NCBI RefSeq assembly: GCF_017874735.1
Contig: NZ_JAGGLV010000010.1
Span: forward strand, 124,001-188,000
DNA length: 64,000 bases
Source: Paenibacillus silagei
Lineage (GTDB): Bacteria > Bacillota > Bacilli > Paenibacillales > Paenibacillaceae
Direction: 5' to 3'
Both the position numbers and the translations under genes were made by a program. Below, in pieces: positions 18,181 to 27,209 of this stretch; positions within the stretch are counted from its first letter, which is position 1; each line of letters opens with the position of its first letter. Under the pieces are notes generated by a model. It ran no database searches. It was not told the origin of the DNA and saw only the letters and a program-made list of their open reading frames with translations.

Positions 18181-19218
18181 TTGTTCATCGCTTATCTTAT
18201 TTATAAAAAAAGCTGGATTGGCTTAATGAGTCTGCTGCTGCTGCTTACCAACGCTCTGATCCAATTCGACGATGGTATCGGTGTGGAGCCTCAATCTCTG
18301 CTCTATTTGAATGTTCTGTTCCTAACGGTCTGTGCTGGTTTCCTGATCTGGAGGTACAAGAAGGAAACTGCTTATTATAAGTCTCTGCTTAGCTTGTCTA
18401 ACGGGGTGGAAGAGGACTGGTTTGTGAATATCCCGGAACCGCGCAGCCGTTATCCAGAGGGGATGATCTATACTCTTCTGCAGAACATTCATAAGCATGA
18501 TGAGCACAGGCACCGTGAGTATCAATCTGCCAAGCGGATGGAGCATGATGATCTGTCCTCCTGGGTGCATGAAGTGAAAACGCCGCTTACAGCGATGAAG
18601 ATCATCATGGATGCCCATCGTTCGAATGAACTGGCGCAAAGGCTGGACGCGCCATGGCTCCGGATGCACCTGTTAATTGACCGGCAGCTGTATATTTCGC
18701 GGTTGGCTAACATAGACTCCGACTTACTCCCGGAGAAGCAGCGGGTGCAGGACCTGATCAGGGAAGAGGTTCGCGAGCTGGCCACCTGGTGTATGGAAAA
18801 AAATATATCCATTGATCTGACGGGGGACACAGAGTGTGCTGTATACACGGACAAAAAGTGGTGCGGATTTGTAATGAGACAGCTCCTAACGAATGCGATT
18901 AAATACAGCCGGGCGGATGGAAAGGTAACTATTCATATCGCCCCCGATGAGCATGAATTCGTCACCGTAACGATTACAGATGAAGGGCCCGGCATTCAGG
19001 CGCATGACCTGCCGCGAATATTTGATAGAGGTTTTACCGGAGAGAACGGGAGAGTCCAGCACTCCGCCACGGGCATGGGACTGTATCTTGCCAAGGAAAT
19101 AAGCAAGAAGCTGCACATCCGGCTGGAAGTTGACTCGGCTATTGGCGAAGGTACATCGGTTCGGATGATATTCTCCAGTGATAATCCATTTGAACGCATT
19201 AGACGGTCCTTAGTGTAA
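18181..19218 (+). CDS. BceS-like intramembrane-sensing histidine kinase
   Basis: 345 residues, starting at TTG 18181 behind GGAGGGAGG. Two closely spaced N-terminal helices (about 3-27 and 37-57) leave almost no external loop, the hallmark of BceS-type kinases, which detect peptide antibiotics through their partner transporter rather than directly. The HisKA motif is SSWVHEVKTPLTAM, and the HATPase domain shows NAIKYSRADG, DEGPGIQ and GMGLYLA. It is expected to phosphorylate the preceding BceR-like regulator. A terminator follows at 19234. Confidence 0.93.
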   Translation: MFIAYLIYKKSWIGLMSLLLLLTNALIQFDDGIGVEPQSLLYLNVLFLTVCAGFLIWRYKKETAYYKSLLSLSNGVEEDWFVNIPEPRSRYPEGMIYTLLQNIHKHDEHRHREYQSAKRMEHDDLSSWVHEVKTPLTAMKIIMDAHRSNELAQRLDAPWLRMHLLIDRQLYISRLANIDSDLLPEKQRVQDLIREEVRELATWCMEKNISIDLTGDTECAVYTDKKWCGFVMRQLLTNAIKYSRADGKVTIHIAPDEHEFVTVTITDEGPGIQAHDLPRIFDRGFTGENGRVQHSATGMGLYLAKEISKKLHIRLEVDSAIGEGTSVRMIFSSDNPFERIRRSLV

Positions 19219-19233
19219 AATGGGCATAAATGA

Positions 19234-19269
19234 AGTAGTCAGGATATATACAACCTGGCTGCTTTTTAT
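19234..19269 (+). terminator. Intrinsic terminator after the BceRS-like pair
   Basis: AGTAGTCAGG (19234-19243) pairs with CCTGGCTGCT (19254-19263), allowing G-T pairs, followed by a run of five T. It separates the regulator genes from the transporter genes, so the pump is probably expressed from its own promoter. Confidence 0.7.
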
Positions 19270-19279
19270 TTTAAGCAAG

Positions 19280-19321
19280 GTGACAAAAATATCACATTAG
19301 GCCTCTTTTTATCACCTAAAG
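19280..19321 (+). promoter_or_regulatory. Candidate BceR-like binding region upstream of the pump genes
   Basis: GTGACAAAAATATCAC (19280-19295) is an inverted repeat of GTGA/TCAC arms. TATCAC recurs 20 bp later (19310-19315), giving a helical-phase direct repeat ATCACATTAGG / ATCACCTAAAG. The site lies about 70-100 bases before the ATPase gene, where a BceR-type regulator would bind. Assignment is by position only. Confidence 0.4.
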
Positions 19322-19386
19322 CTTGCGACCCGGGGCCGTAGAACCCTTTACACTGTGTATATAACAACCGGATGGGAGGGGCTCAG

Positions 19387-20166
19387 ATGAAACATCAGAG
19401 CGCAACGAAGACTGTTTTATTGGCTGAAGGCTTGCGTAAATCTTATGGTGCCAAAGGAAATGCCCAGCAGGTGTTACAGGGGATCGACCTGCGGGTGTTG
19501 GAGGGGGAGTTCGTGGGAATCATGGGGCCTTCAGGTTCCGGCAAGACCACTCTGCTTAATACCTTAGCTACGATTGACCGTGCCACAGCGGGGCAGATTT
19601 TTATACAAGAATACGAGATTTCCAAAATGAAGGATAGCCAGCTTTCCGACATCCGCCGTAAGCACCTGGGTTTTATCTTTCAGGATTACAATCTGCTCGA
19701 TACCTTAACGGTCAAAGAGAATATCCTGCTGCCGGTGTCGTTAACCCGTATAAGCAATAGTCAGGCCGAGGCGGAGTTTAATGCCATTGCCGGGATTCTG
19801 GATATTATGGATTTGGCGGGCAAGTACCCTGCTGAAATCTCAGGCGGCCAAAAACAGCGTACCTCTGCGGCACGGGCGTTAATTAACTCGCCTTCGCTTG
19901 TTTTTGCGGATGAGCCTACCGGGGCTCTTGATTCCAAAGCTGCTTCTAACTTGCTGGGGAATCTGCATGAGATTAACCAGACCCGGCAGGTCACCATTGT
20001 GATGGTTACACATGACCCGCTCGCCTCCAGCTATTGCAGCCGTGTCATTTTCCTCAAGGATGGTAAAGTGTTCGCGGAATTGTACAAGGGTGACAAGACG
20101 AGGGAAGCCTTCTTCAAGGACATTCTCGATATGCAGGCCGTACTCGGAGGAGGCAGCCAGCAATGA
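19387..20166 (+). CDS. BceA-like ABC transporter ATPase
   Basis: 259 residues from ATG 19387. The upstream in-frame ATG at 19372 overlaps the ribosome binding site GGGAGGGG and is rejected. Walker A is GPSGSGKTT, Q-loop FQDYNLLDTLTVKEN, signature SGGQKQR, Walker B LVFADEPTGALD, and the switch His is in MVTHDP. This is the MacB/LolD/BceA subfamily that pairs with FtsX-like permeases. The stop overlaps the start of the permease gene (ATGA). With the BceRS-like pair upstream it forms a peptide-antibiotic sensing and detoxification unit. Confidence 0.95.
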   Translation: MKHQSATKTVLLAEGLRKSYGAKGNAQQVLQGIDLRVLEGEFVGIMGPSGSGKTTLLNTLATIDRATAGQIFIQEYEISKMKDSQLSDIRRKHLGFIFQDYNLLDTLTVKENILLPVSLTRISNSQAEAEFNAIAGILDIMDLAGKYPAEISGGQKQRTSAARALINSPSLVFADEPTGALDSKAASNLLGNLHEINQTRQVTIVMVTHDPLASSYCSRVIFLKDGKVFAELYKGDKTREAFFKDILDMQAVLGGGSQQ

Positions 20167-22085
20167 CTCTACGGAAATTAGTCATTCGCAGTATGCGCAA
20201 GAACCTCAAGATGTACTACCTCTACTTTTTTGCGATGATTTTCAGCATCAGCTTGTATTTTATCTTTTCGACTCTGCAGAATGATCAGACGATTGTAACG
20301 ATGGTGAAATCCAGTATGGACTTCTCCACGACCTTACAAGTCGCCGGAATATTGCTCATTGTAATCACCATTGTGTTTACCATGTACGCTACGGGCATCT
20401 TCATCCGAAGACGCAGTCAAGAGATCGGATTGTATCAGTTAATCGGCTTATCCAAAGCCTGGGTTGCCCGGGTGTTGATCCTGGAGCACGCTATGCTGGG
20501 TCTGGGTGCACTGCTGATTGGCATGGGGGTCGGGGCGCTGCTCTCACGGCTCTTCCAGCTGCTGTTCATGAACCTGTTAGGGCTTGAAGCGGTGATTGGC
20601 TTAACGTTCTCCGGCACGGCTGCCCTCCAGACCCTTGCTGTGTTTACCTGCTTAATTGTGGTCACCTCGGTACAGATCATATGGACGGTATACCACAGTA
20701 CGCTACTGCAATTGTTCCAGGCTAATCATAGGCAGGATTCCCCGGTCAAACGTCCAAGCATCATCTCAGGCATGTTGGGAATAGCCGGATTAGGGTTGAT
20801 CGGGTGTGGCTATTATCTGTCTACATTAATTGTTACCAACACCGATATACTGATGTTCCTGATGTTGCTCGTGCTCGCAAGTACGATACTGGGAACCTAT
20901 CTGATTTTCCATACGACCATAAGCTGGATTCTCAATGTATACCGGAACAGGAGGAACGGAAATCTGGGCTTGTATAACAGCCTGTCAGTCGCCCCGTTAA
21001 TGCACAGAATCAAGGGTCACGCCAATTCCCTAACCTTAATTACCGTGTTGTCTGCGATGACAATTACGATGGTGTCCCTGTCCTATTCCTTATATTATTC
21101 CACGCGGAGCGATGTGAGATTGTCGATGCCCTTTGACTTTGCCGTGGAGAATATGCCTGAGGAAGCCGCTAAGATCTCCAGCCGGTTAGAAGAGGAGCAG
21201 ATTGCATTCGACCGCCATCGAGTCGAGGCCATCCGGTTTCATGGCGTATGGGTGGATCAGGGTTCAACAGCAGATGAGATGGACAGCACGTTTTTGCTAT
21301 TCTCCGCAGAGCAGATGGCGCAGGCTGGGTTAGATCTGGAGCATCCCCAGGATGGTGAAGGCATCTATTATAGTTCACGGGCGGTGATAGAAGGAAGGGA
21401 GATTGTCTCTCCCCAAGAGGTGCTGTATGAATCAAGCGATCAAGCAGACCGTCTGTCCGTCTCCAGGTATAAGCTTGCGAACGTGATGAATTACATTTTC
21501 TATGGGGATCAATTGCTGGTCTCGGGTGATACGTTCGAGCGAATGAGAGATAGTATTCAGAAGGAGGAGTACAAAGAATTCCTGACCTATGAGGTCTTTA
21601 ATGTGCTGGACCCTGAGCAAGCAGGGGCTGCTTCTGACATCTTCCTGTCGAATGTGGACAGTGACCGGTATCTCACGGACTTCCAATCCGCCTATGAGGG
21701 ATCGCGCCAGACCTTCGGGCTGCTCATTTTTATTGCCGGCTTCCTGGGATTTGTGTTTATATTGTCCACGGGAAGTATCCTGTACTTCAAGCAAATGACC
21801 GAGGCTGAACAAGAGAAAGCCCATTACCGCACCCTGCGGCAGCTTGGATTTCAAGTCGGCGACATCATGAAAGGCATCATCCGCAAACAGCTTTTTGTCT
21901 ATTTAATTCCTCTGGGGATCGGGTTAATTCATGCTGCGTTTGCGCTTAACGTCGGCTCGGTCCTCATCGCCGCAAGTATGCTCACCCCCATCCTCATCAG
22001 CATGGTTGCATATATCGTCATCTATCTGATGTTTACCGTGGTGACCATTAGGTATTACAGAAGTATTGTTACTGATGCTATATAG
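20163..22085 (+). CDS. BceB-like FtsX-family permease
   Basis: 640 residues, close to the usual BceB length. The arrangement is one N-terminal helix, a block of helices to about residue 300, a large extracellular domain (about 310-520) and three C-terminal helices. The large domain between helices 7 and 8 is the part known to bind peptide antibiotics in BceB. The FtsX motif is seen in IFIRRRSQEIGLYQLIGLSK and again near the C-terminus (HYRTLRQLGFQVGDIMKGI). It is translationally coupled to the ATPase gene by a 4-base overlap. The specific antibiotic cannot be predicted. Confidence 0.94.
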   Translation: MTLRKLVIRSMRKNLKMYYLYFFAMIFSISLYFIFSTLQNDQTIVTMVKSSMDFSTTLQVAGILLIVITIVFTMYATGIFIRRRSQEIGLYQLIGLSKAWVARVLILEHAMLGLGALLIGMGVGALLSRLFQLLFMNLLGLEAVIGLTFSGTAALQTLAVFTCLIVVTSVQIIWTVYHSTLLQLFQANHRQDSPVKRPSIISGMLGIAGLGLIGCGYYLSTLIVTNTDILMFLMLLVLASTILGTYLIFHTTISWILNVYRNRRNGNLGLYNSLSVAPLMHRIKGHANSLTLITVLSAMTITMVSLSYSLYYSTRSDVRLSMPFDFAVENMPEEAAKISSRLEEEQIAFDRHRVEAIRFHGVWVDQGSTADEMDSTFLLFSAEQMAQAGLDLEHPQDGEGIYYSSRAVIEGREIVSPQEVLYESSDQADRLSVSRYKLANVMNYIFYGDQLLVSGDTFERMRDSIQKEEYKEFLTYEVFNVLDPEQAGAASDIFLSNVDSDRYLTDFQSAYEGSRQTFGLLIFIAGFLGFVFILSTGSILYFKQMTEAEQEKAHYRTLRQLGFQVGDIMKGIIRKQLFVYLIPLGIGLIHAAFALNVGSVLIAASMLTPILISMVAYIVIYLMFTVVTIRYYRSIVTDAI

Positions 22086-22110
22086 AAAGGAAGAACAGTA
22101 TCTATTCTAC

Positions 22111-24849
22111 TCAAGCAGCAGCCGAATGGTCACCATTCCCGCTGGCGTCTACACTCTCATGACGGCGGCGGATAATTCCGCGCGTAACCGCCTTTTCAAG
22201 CTCAATAATTACGAACAGCGCGGCTCCCATGAGGAGCGGGAAGGACCAGTAGGGCAGGCCGATCGGCACTGTGCCGAACACCCGGTTCATGAACGGCAGA
22301 TAGGTGATGGACAGCTGGAGTACGACCAGCAGGCCGGATACGACGAAGACCGCCTTATTGTCGAAAAATCCCTTGCGGATTGCCGGTCCCAGCTCGGTGC
22401 GGCAGTTGAAGAGATGGAACATTTGCGCCAGGACGATGGTCTGCATGGTCACTGTATTGACGACAGCCTGTTCATATCCATTGCTGAGCATGGACATGTT
22501 CATGGCCAGGGTTCCCCCGCCGAGCAATACGGATACGAACAGAATGCGGAAGATATAATAGCCGCTGAGCAGGGGGGCCGCCGGATTGCGCGGGGGCCGC
22601 TTCATCGCTCCGGGCTCAATCCGCTCAAACGCCAGTGCCAGGGAGACCGTGACTGAGCTGACCATATTGACCCACAGAATCTGGATCGGCGTCAGCGGAA
22701 TCATCGTGCCCAGCAGGATGCTCGCCATGATCAGGAAGCTTTCTGCACCGTTGGTCGGCAGAATGAACAGAATGGTTTTCTTCAAATTGTCGTACACACG
22801 CCGGCCTTCCTTGACGGCCTTGACGATGGTGCTGAAATTATCGTCGGCCAGAACCATTTCCGAGGCATCCTTGGATACTTCGGTGCCTTTGATGCCCATA
22901 GCTACGCCCACATCTGCCCGCTTGAGCGCCGGGGCATCATTCACTCCGTCACCGGTCATGGCACAGATATTGCCGCTGCTCTGAAGCGCTTCGACCAGCT
23001 GGAGCTTGTTCTGCGGACTGGTGCGGGCGAAGATGGAATACTTCTGTGCAGCTTCCTTCAACTCTTCCGCAGACAGGTTGTCCAGCTCCCGGCCTTCAAT
23101 CGAATGCTTGCCGTCGCCGATGCCCAGCTGTTCACCGATAGCCATCGCTGTCTCTTTATGGTCGCCTGTAATCATCTTGACCTCGATCCCGGCGTTCTGG
23201 CACTCGCGGATCGCATCCACGACTTCATCACGCGGCGGATCGACGATCCCTGCCAGCCCCAGCAGCACCAGTCCTTCCTTCAGATCATCATGGTCTATCT
23301 GCTCAGGGGAGGAGTCCTCCGGCAGCTCCTTCATCGCCAGTCCGATGACCCTTTGTCCCTTGCGGGCATGGGCCTGCATCTGGCCGTTCCAGAAATCAGC
23401 ATCGAACGGAGTCTCGCCATCGTCCTCCGCCTGCCGGTCTGCCATTTCAAACAGACGGTCCGGCGCACCTTTGATATAAATGACCGAACGTCCTTCGTAT
23501 TCTGTCAGGACCGCCATGTATTTGTATTCGGAGTCGAACGGGAGCTTGGAGCGCGTCTTCAGTTCAGTAACTTCAGATTGGGCCTTGCCCGCAAGCGTCA
23601 GCAGGCAGCCTTCTGTAGGATCGCCTTGAAGCTTCCACTGCCCTTGTTCTTCCGTCAGCACAGAATCGTTGCAGGTCACCCCGCATATCAGCAGATGCTT
23701 CAGCGTCCGGTCCTGCTCTGGATCGGCCACCTTGTCTTCATCCCGTATAATCTCACCTTCAGGCGCGTATCCGGTTCCCGTAACCCCGTATTCATGCATG
23801 GACGTTACTACAGAGGTGACGGTCATTTCGTTTTTGGTCAGCGTTCCCGTTTTATCGGAGCAGATGACGGAGACCGCGCCCAGCGTCTCTACAGAAGGCA
23901 GATTGCGGACGATGGCCTTTCTCCGTGCCATATTCTGCACACCGATCGCTAATATAATGGACAGAATGGCCGGTAAGCCTTCGGGGATGGCCGCTACAGC
24001 CAGTCCGATGACCGACAGCAGCAGCTCTCCGGTCTCATAGTCGCGCAGCCCGTAGCCGAAGCCGAACATCAAGGCGGCGACGGCTACGATAACAACCGAC
24101 ACCATTTTGCCGAAACGGGCGGTCTGTTGCAAAAGCGGGGTGCGGATCTCCTCCACGGAGGCGATGGACTGGTTAATTTTCCCGAGCTCCGTCTTGCCGC
24201 CGGTTGCTACCGCTACTCCAATTCCTGTCCCGGAAGCAACGGTTGTGCCCGAGAAAACCATGTTGGTCCGGTCACCAAGCGGGGCGTCCTCCTCCAGCGC
24301 TTCCGTCTGCTTCTCCACAGAGGTGGATTCGCCGGTCAGCGCCGATTCCTCGACCTTCAGATTACTGCTGCTGAGCAGCCTGAGATCTGCCGGGATTCGG
24401 TCGCCCGTATTGAGCAGCACGATATCGCCCGGCACCAGCTCTGCCGCTTCGATGGCCGCCGGGTTGCTGTCCCGCAGTACCTGAGCTTCCGGGGACAGCA
24501 TATTCTTGATGCCCTCCAGCGCTTGCTCGGCCCGGTGCTCCTGCACGAAACCGATGGCCGCGTTGACGATGGCTACGATAATGATGACGATGGTATCGGT
24601 CCAATGGCCGAGCAGGGCCATAATGACGGCAGCAACTAGCAAAATGTAGATCAGCACATCATTGAAATGCTTCACAAATTTAAGGGCCGCCGGCGATTTT
24701 TTACCTTCCGGCAGCTCATTCCTTCCATAGCGGTTCAGCCGCGCGGTTGCCTCGCTGCCGCTCAATCCCTGTTCCCTGCTTGTCTCCAATGCTTCCAGCG
24801 TACGCTGGCTGTCCATGGCATGCCACAGCTTGTCCTGCTTCTTCGCCAA
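22111..24849 (-). CDS. P2-type cation-transporting ATPase
   Basis: About 912 residues from TTG 24849, which follows AGAGGAGG at 8-base spacing; the upstream ATG at 24882 has no ribosome binding site. Features in order: N-terminal cation ATPase domain, TGES actuator motif (SALTGESTSVEKQ), PEGLPA in helix 4, phosphorylated Asp332 in CSDKTGTLTKNEMT, KGAPD nucleotide-binding motif, MTGDGVNDAPALK hinge, and a six-helix C-terminal block. PEGLPA places it with P2 pumps (calcium or sodium/potassium-like). In helix 6 it reads LWVNMVSSVTVSLALAFE, where calcium pumps carry a conserved Asp, so the ion is uncertain. It is convergent with the BceB-like gene with only 25 bases between. Confidence 0.92.
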   Translation of the reverse strand: MAKKQDKLWHAMDSQRTLEALETSREQGLSGSEATARLNRYGRNELPEGKKSPAALKFVKHFNDVLIYILLVAAVIMALLGHWTDTIVIIIVAIVNAAIGFVQEHRAEQALEGIKNMLSPEAQVLRDSNPAAIEAAELVPGDIVLLNTGDRIPADLRLLSSSNLKVEESALTGESTSVEKQTEALEEDAPLGDRTNMVFSGTTVASGTGIGVAVATGGKTELGKINQSIASVEEIRTPLLQQTARFGKMVSVVIVAVAALMFGFGYGLRDYETGELLLSVIGLAVAAIPEGLPAILSIILAIGVQNMARRKAIVRNLPSVETLGAVSVICSDKTGTLTKNEMTVTSVVTSMHEYGVTGTGYAPEGEIIRDEDKVADPEQDRTLKHLLICGVTCNDSVLTEEQGQWKLQGDPTEGCLLTLAGKAQSEVTELKTRSKLPFDSEYKYMAVLTEYEGRSVIYIKGAPDRLFEMADRQAEDDGETPFDADFWNGQMQAHARKGQRVIGLAMKELPEDSSPEQIDHDDLKEGLVLLGLAGIVDPPRDEVVDAIRECQNAGIEVKMITGDHKETAMAIGEQLGIGDGKHSIEGRELDNLSAEELKEAAQKYSIFARTSPQNKLQLVEALQSSGNICAMTGDGVNDAPALKRADVGVAMGIKGTEVSKDASEMVLADDNFSTIVKAVKEGRRVYDNLKKTILFILPTNGAESFLIMASILLGTMIPLTPIQILWVNMVSSVTVSLALAFERIEPGAMKRPPRNPAAPLLSGYYIFRILFVSVLLGGGTLAMNMSMLSNGYEQAVVNTVTMQTIVLAQMFHLFNCRTELGPAIRKGFFDNKAVFVVSGLLVVLQLSITYLPFMNRVFGTVPIGLPYWSFPLLMGAALFVIIELEKAVTRGIIRRRHESVDASGNGDHSAAA

Positions 24850-24966
24850 GTCAGTCGCCTCCTCTGGTTCAAATCTTCCCATTCATTAAACGGGAACCCG
24901 TCCGGGCAAACGCTTTAGAGAGAAGTCGTTGCGAAATGTTCACTAATAGAAATTCAAGTTGATGGA

Positions 24967-25072
24967 TTTTTATAGAAATTTTGAATCAAAGTGATAAAAA
25001 TTTTTAATATATTTACATTTATTAGGATAGAAGTGTATGATTCAAATGTATTTATTTTACTTTTTATAGAAA
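24967..25072 (+). promoter_or_regulatory. AT-rich promoter region of the biosynthetic operon
   Basis: The 257-base gap before the operon is very AT-rich. TTGAAT (24981-24986) and TAATAT (25005-25010) are 18 bases apart and could be a promoter. Two repeats stand out: a 12-bp direct repeat TTTTTATAGAAA (24967-24978 and 25061-25072), and inverted TTTGAATCA / TGATTCAAA (24980-24988 and 25038-25046). I see no good Fur box, so iron control is not supported by sequence. Confidence 0.4.
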
Positions 25073-25106
25073 AATCTATGAGAATATGCCTTGGGAGGTG
25101 ATAGGT

Positions 25107-26078
25107 TTGATCTACGACAATGTGCTGCAATTAATTGGGAACACGCCTATTGTTAAACTGAATTATCTTCCGGACCCGTATGGGGCGCAGGTATTCATCA
25201 AGCTGGAGGGGCTTAATCCCGGCGGCAGCATGAAGGACCGCACGGCGCTCTATATTATCAGCCAAGCGGAGGCAGCGGGACAACTGAAGCCCGGCGGCAC
25301 GATTGTTGAATCCTCCTCCGGGAATCTGGCCATCGGACTGGCGCTTGTGGCACGGCAAAAGGGGTACAAGCTGATATGTGTGGTCGATCCCAAGATCAGT
25401 CTGGTCAATCTCAGTATTATCCAGGCCTATGGTGCGGAGACGGTAATGGTTGATCAGGCTGATGAGTATGGCAACTATCTTAGAGCCCGCCTGGACAAGG
25501 TACAGGAGCTCGTCAAGCAACTGGGAGCATTCTGGCCTAATCAGTATAATAACCCGAGTAATCCTGAGGCACACAGACAAACGACCGCGCTTGAAATCTA
25601 TGAGGCGTTCGGTAATGAGCTTCAGTGGGCAGTGATACCGGCAGGCACCTGCGGTCTCATTACCGGGTGTAGCCTGGGCCTGAAAGAACATATCCCGCAC
25701 ATAAAGATTATGGCCGTTGATGCTGCCGGCTCGGTTACCTTCGGGAAGCCCCCGGGTGTCAGACATCAGATTGGCATTGGTTCAGCTATAGTACCGGGCA
25801 ATGTGCGAAGAGAGCTGTATGACGAGATTACGCATGTCTCGGATGCAGAGGCCTTCTCCACCACCCGCAGGCTGGTTAAGGAAGAAGGGCTGCTGGTCGG
25901 CGGCTCCGCAGGTGCAGCGGTGTTCGCGGCCCTTAAGCTTGCCCGCCGCCTGCCTGGCGGGGACAAAGTGCTTGCGATTCTTCCAGATCGCGGAGACCGG
26001 TACTACAATACTATTTTTTCGGATGAATGGCTGGAGCAGATTGGAATTGAACTGGGTAAAAGCGCTGTGAAAATATGA
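25107..26078 (+). CDS. sbnA: SbnA-like 2,3-diaminopropionate biosynthesis synthase
   Basis: 323 residues from TTG 25107, chosen because GGGAGG sits 8 bases upstream; the ATG at 25086 lies before that site. Fold type II PLP enzyme of the cysteine synthase family. Lys43 (NPGGSMKDRT) is the expected Schiff base residue, ESSSGNLAIGLALV contacts PLP, and PAGTCGLITGC is the phosphate loop. Characterised SbnA joins O-phosphoserine and glutamate to N-(1-amino-1-carboxyl-2-ethyl)-glutamate, which SbnB cleaves oxidatively to L-2,3-diaminopropionate and 2-oxoglutarate. An SbnB-like gene closes this same operon, which strongly supports the pairing and sets this apart from ordinary cysteine synthase. First gene of the eleven-gene cluster. 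Confidence 0.88.
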   Translation: MIYDNVLQLIGNTPIVKLNYLPDPYGAQVFIKLEGLNPGGSMKDRTALYIISQAEAAGQLKPGGTIVESSSGNLAIGLALVARQKGYKLICVVDPKISLVNLSIIQAYGAETVMVDQADEYGNYLRARLDKVQELVKQLGAFWPNQYNNPSNPEAHRQTTALEIYEAFGNELQWAVIPAGTCGLITGCSLGLKEHIPHIKIMAVDAAGSVTFGKPPGVRHQIGIGSAIVPGNVRRELYDEITHVSDAEAFSTTRRLVKEEGLLVGGSAGAAVFAALKLARRLPGGDKVLAILPDRGDRYYNTIFSDEWLEQIGIELGKSAVKI

Positions 26079-26084
26079 TCGGGG

Positions 26085-27209
26085 GTGCTGGAGATTACCG
26101 TTTCCTTACGTAATGAGGTGATTGACCGTGCCGTCAGACAGACCCGCAGGCAGCTTGACAAGCTTGCTTCTATGCCACTCTCCGGTGAGATTAGGCTTCC
26201 TTATGTTACGAACAACGGAAGATATATGCTGGAGGATAAGTGGTCTTCCGGCTTCTTCATTGGACTTCTCTACCGGCTCTCTCAGTTGACCGGCGATCCT
26301 CTCTATATGGAAGAGGCTGACCGCTGGATCGGCGGAATTGAGCCTTATAAGAAGCAGGGGGATTATCAGGATATTGGCTTCCTGTTCTATTATTCTTATG
26401 CGTTCGGGTACGATCTGACCGGTAAGGAAGCATACAGAACGATTGCGCTTGAAGCTGCTGACAGCCTCTTTGATTCGCGTCTCCCGGGCGGTTATCTGGA
26501 ATGCAATTGGCTGCCCGAGGGGAAGCGCTATGCAGGCGTCGACAGTATGATGAACATCCGGTTGTGGCTATGGGCCTATCGGATAACCGGTGAGGAGCGC
26601 TATCGCGCCGCTGCCATCGAATCAGCACAGATTACAAGTGCTGCGCTGATGAGGGAAGACGGCTTCACTTACGAATATATGAGAATGGACTCACTTACGG
26701 GAGCCCCGGAGCAGCCCTACAACAAGAACGCCAAATTCAGCTCAGCATCGGTGTGGGCCAGAGGCCACACATGGGCACTCTATGGAGCAGTTCAAATGTA
26801 TGTGCTGGGTCATGAAGAGGAGTGGAGAACAAAGGTTGAGCGGCTCTCTGCATTCTACTTAGCCCATGTCTGTTCGGATGGTGTTCCGGCCTGGGATCTG
26901 ATGCTGTCCCATCAGGAGACGGCTATGAGGGATGCTTCGGCTGCTGCGATCGCTTGCTCTGCATTCTACCAGTTTGCCGCAGCCTTAAGCCCTGATGATC
27001 CCTTACGCCAGCAGTTCCGGCAAGAAGCAGAGAGGGTGCTCGATGTTCTGATTTCTGCGGAGTATGCGCCCCCGGGTCCGGAGCATGAGGGACTGCTGGT
27101 GCATGCCAGCACGCCGCTGCATGTCGTTCAAGCCGCAGGAGAGTCCCAGATCTGGGGCGATTATTTTCTGCTGGAGGCTCTATATTACTCATTGGAGGTC
27201 GGTTCTTAA
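26085..27209 (+). CDS. GH88-like unsaturated glucuronyl hydrolase homologue
   Basis: 374 residues, starting at GTG six bases after sbnA. An (alpha/alpha)6-barrel protein of the GH88/GH105 type. Asp96 (YQDIGFLF) and Asp153 (AGVDSMMNIRLW) align with the two catalytic Asp of known unsaturated glucuronyl hydrolases, and SVWARGHTWALYG and RDASAAAIA match conserved substrate-side motifs. Known members hydrate the C4-C5 double bond of unsaturated uronic acids. No signal peptide and no polysaccharide lyase nearby. Its place inside a diaminopropionate/carrier-protein operon is odd: it may modify a sugar part of the product, or be recruited for another hydration. It overlaps the next gene by one base (TAATG). 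Confidence 0.8.
   Translation: MLEITVSLRNEVIDRAVRQTRRQLDKLASMPLSGEIRLPYVTNNGRYMLEDKWSSGFFIGLLYRLSQLTGDPLYMEEADRWIGGIEPYKKQGDYQDIGFLFYYSYAFGYDLTGKEAYRTIALEAADSLFDSRLPGGYLECNWLPEGKRYAGVDSMMNIRLWLWAYRITGEERYRAAAIESAQITSAALMREDGFTYEYMRMDSLTGAPEQPYNKNAKFSSASVWARGHTWALYGAVQMYVLGHEEEWRTKVERLSAFYLAHVCSDGVPAWDLMLSHQETAMRDASAAAIACSAFYQFAAALSPDDPLRQQFRQEAERVLDVLISAEYAPPGPEHEGLLVHASTPLHVVQAAGESQIWGDYFLLEALYYSLEVGS

Noticed and set aside
22066..22656. A 196-residue plus-strand open frame after the BceB-like gene
   Set aside because: It lies antisense to the P-type ATPase C-terminus and shows no ribosome binding site or domain.
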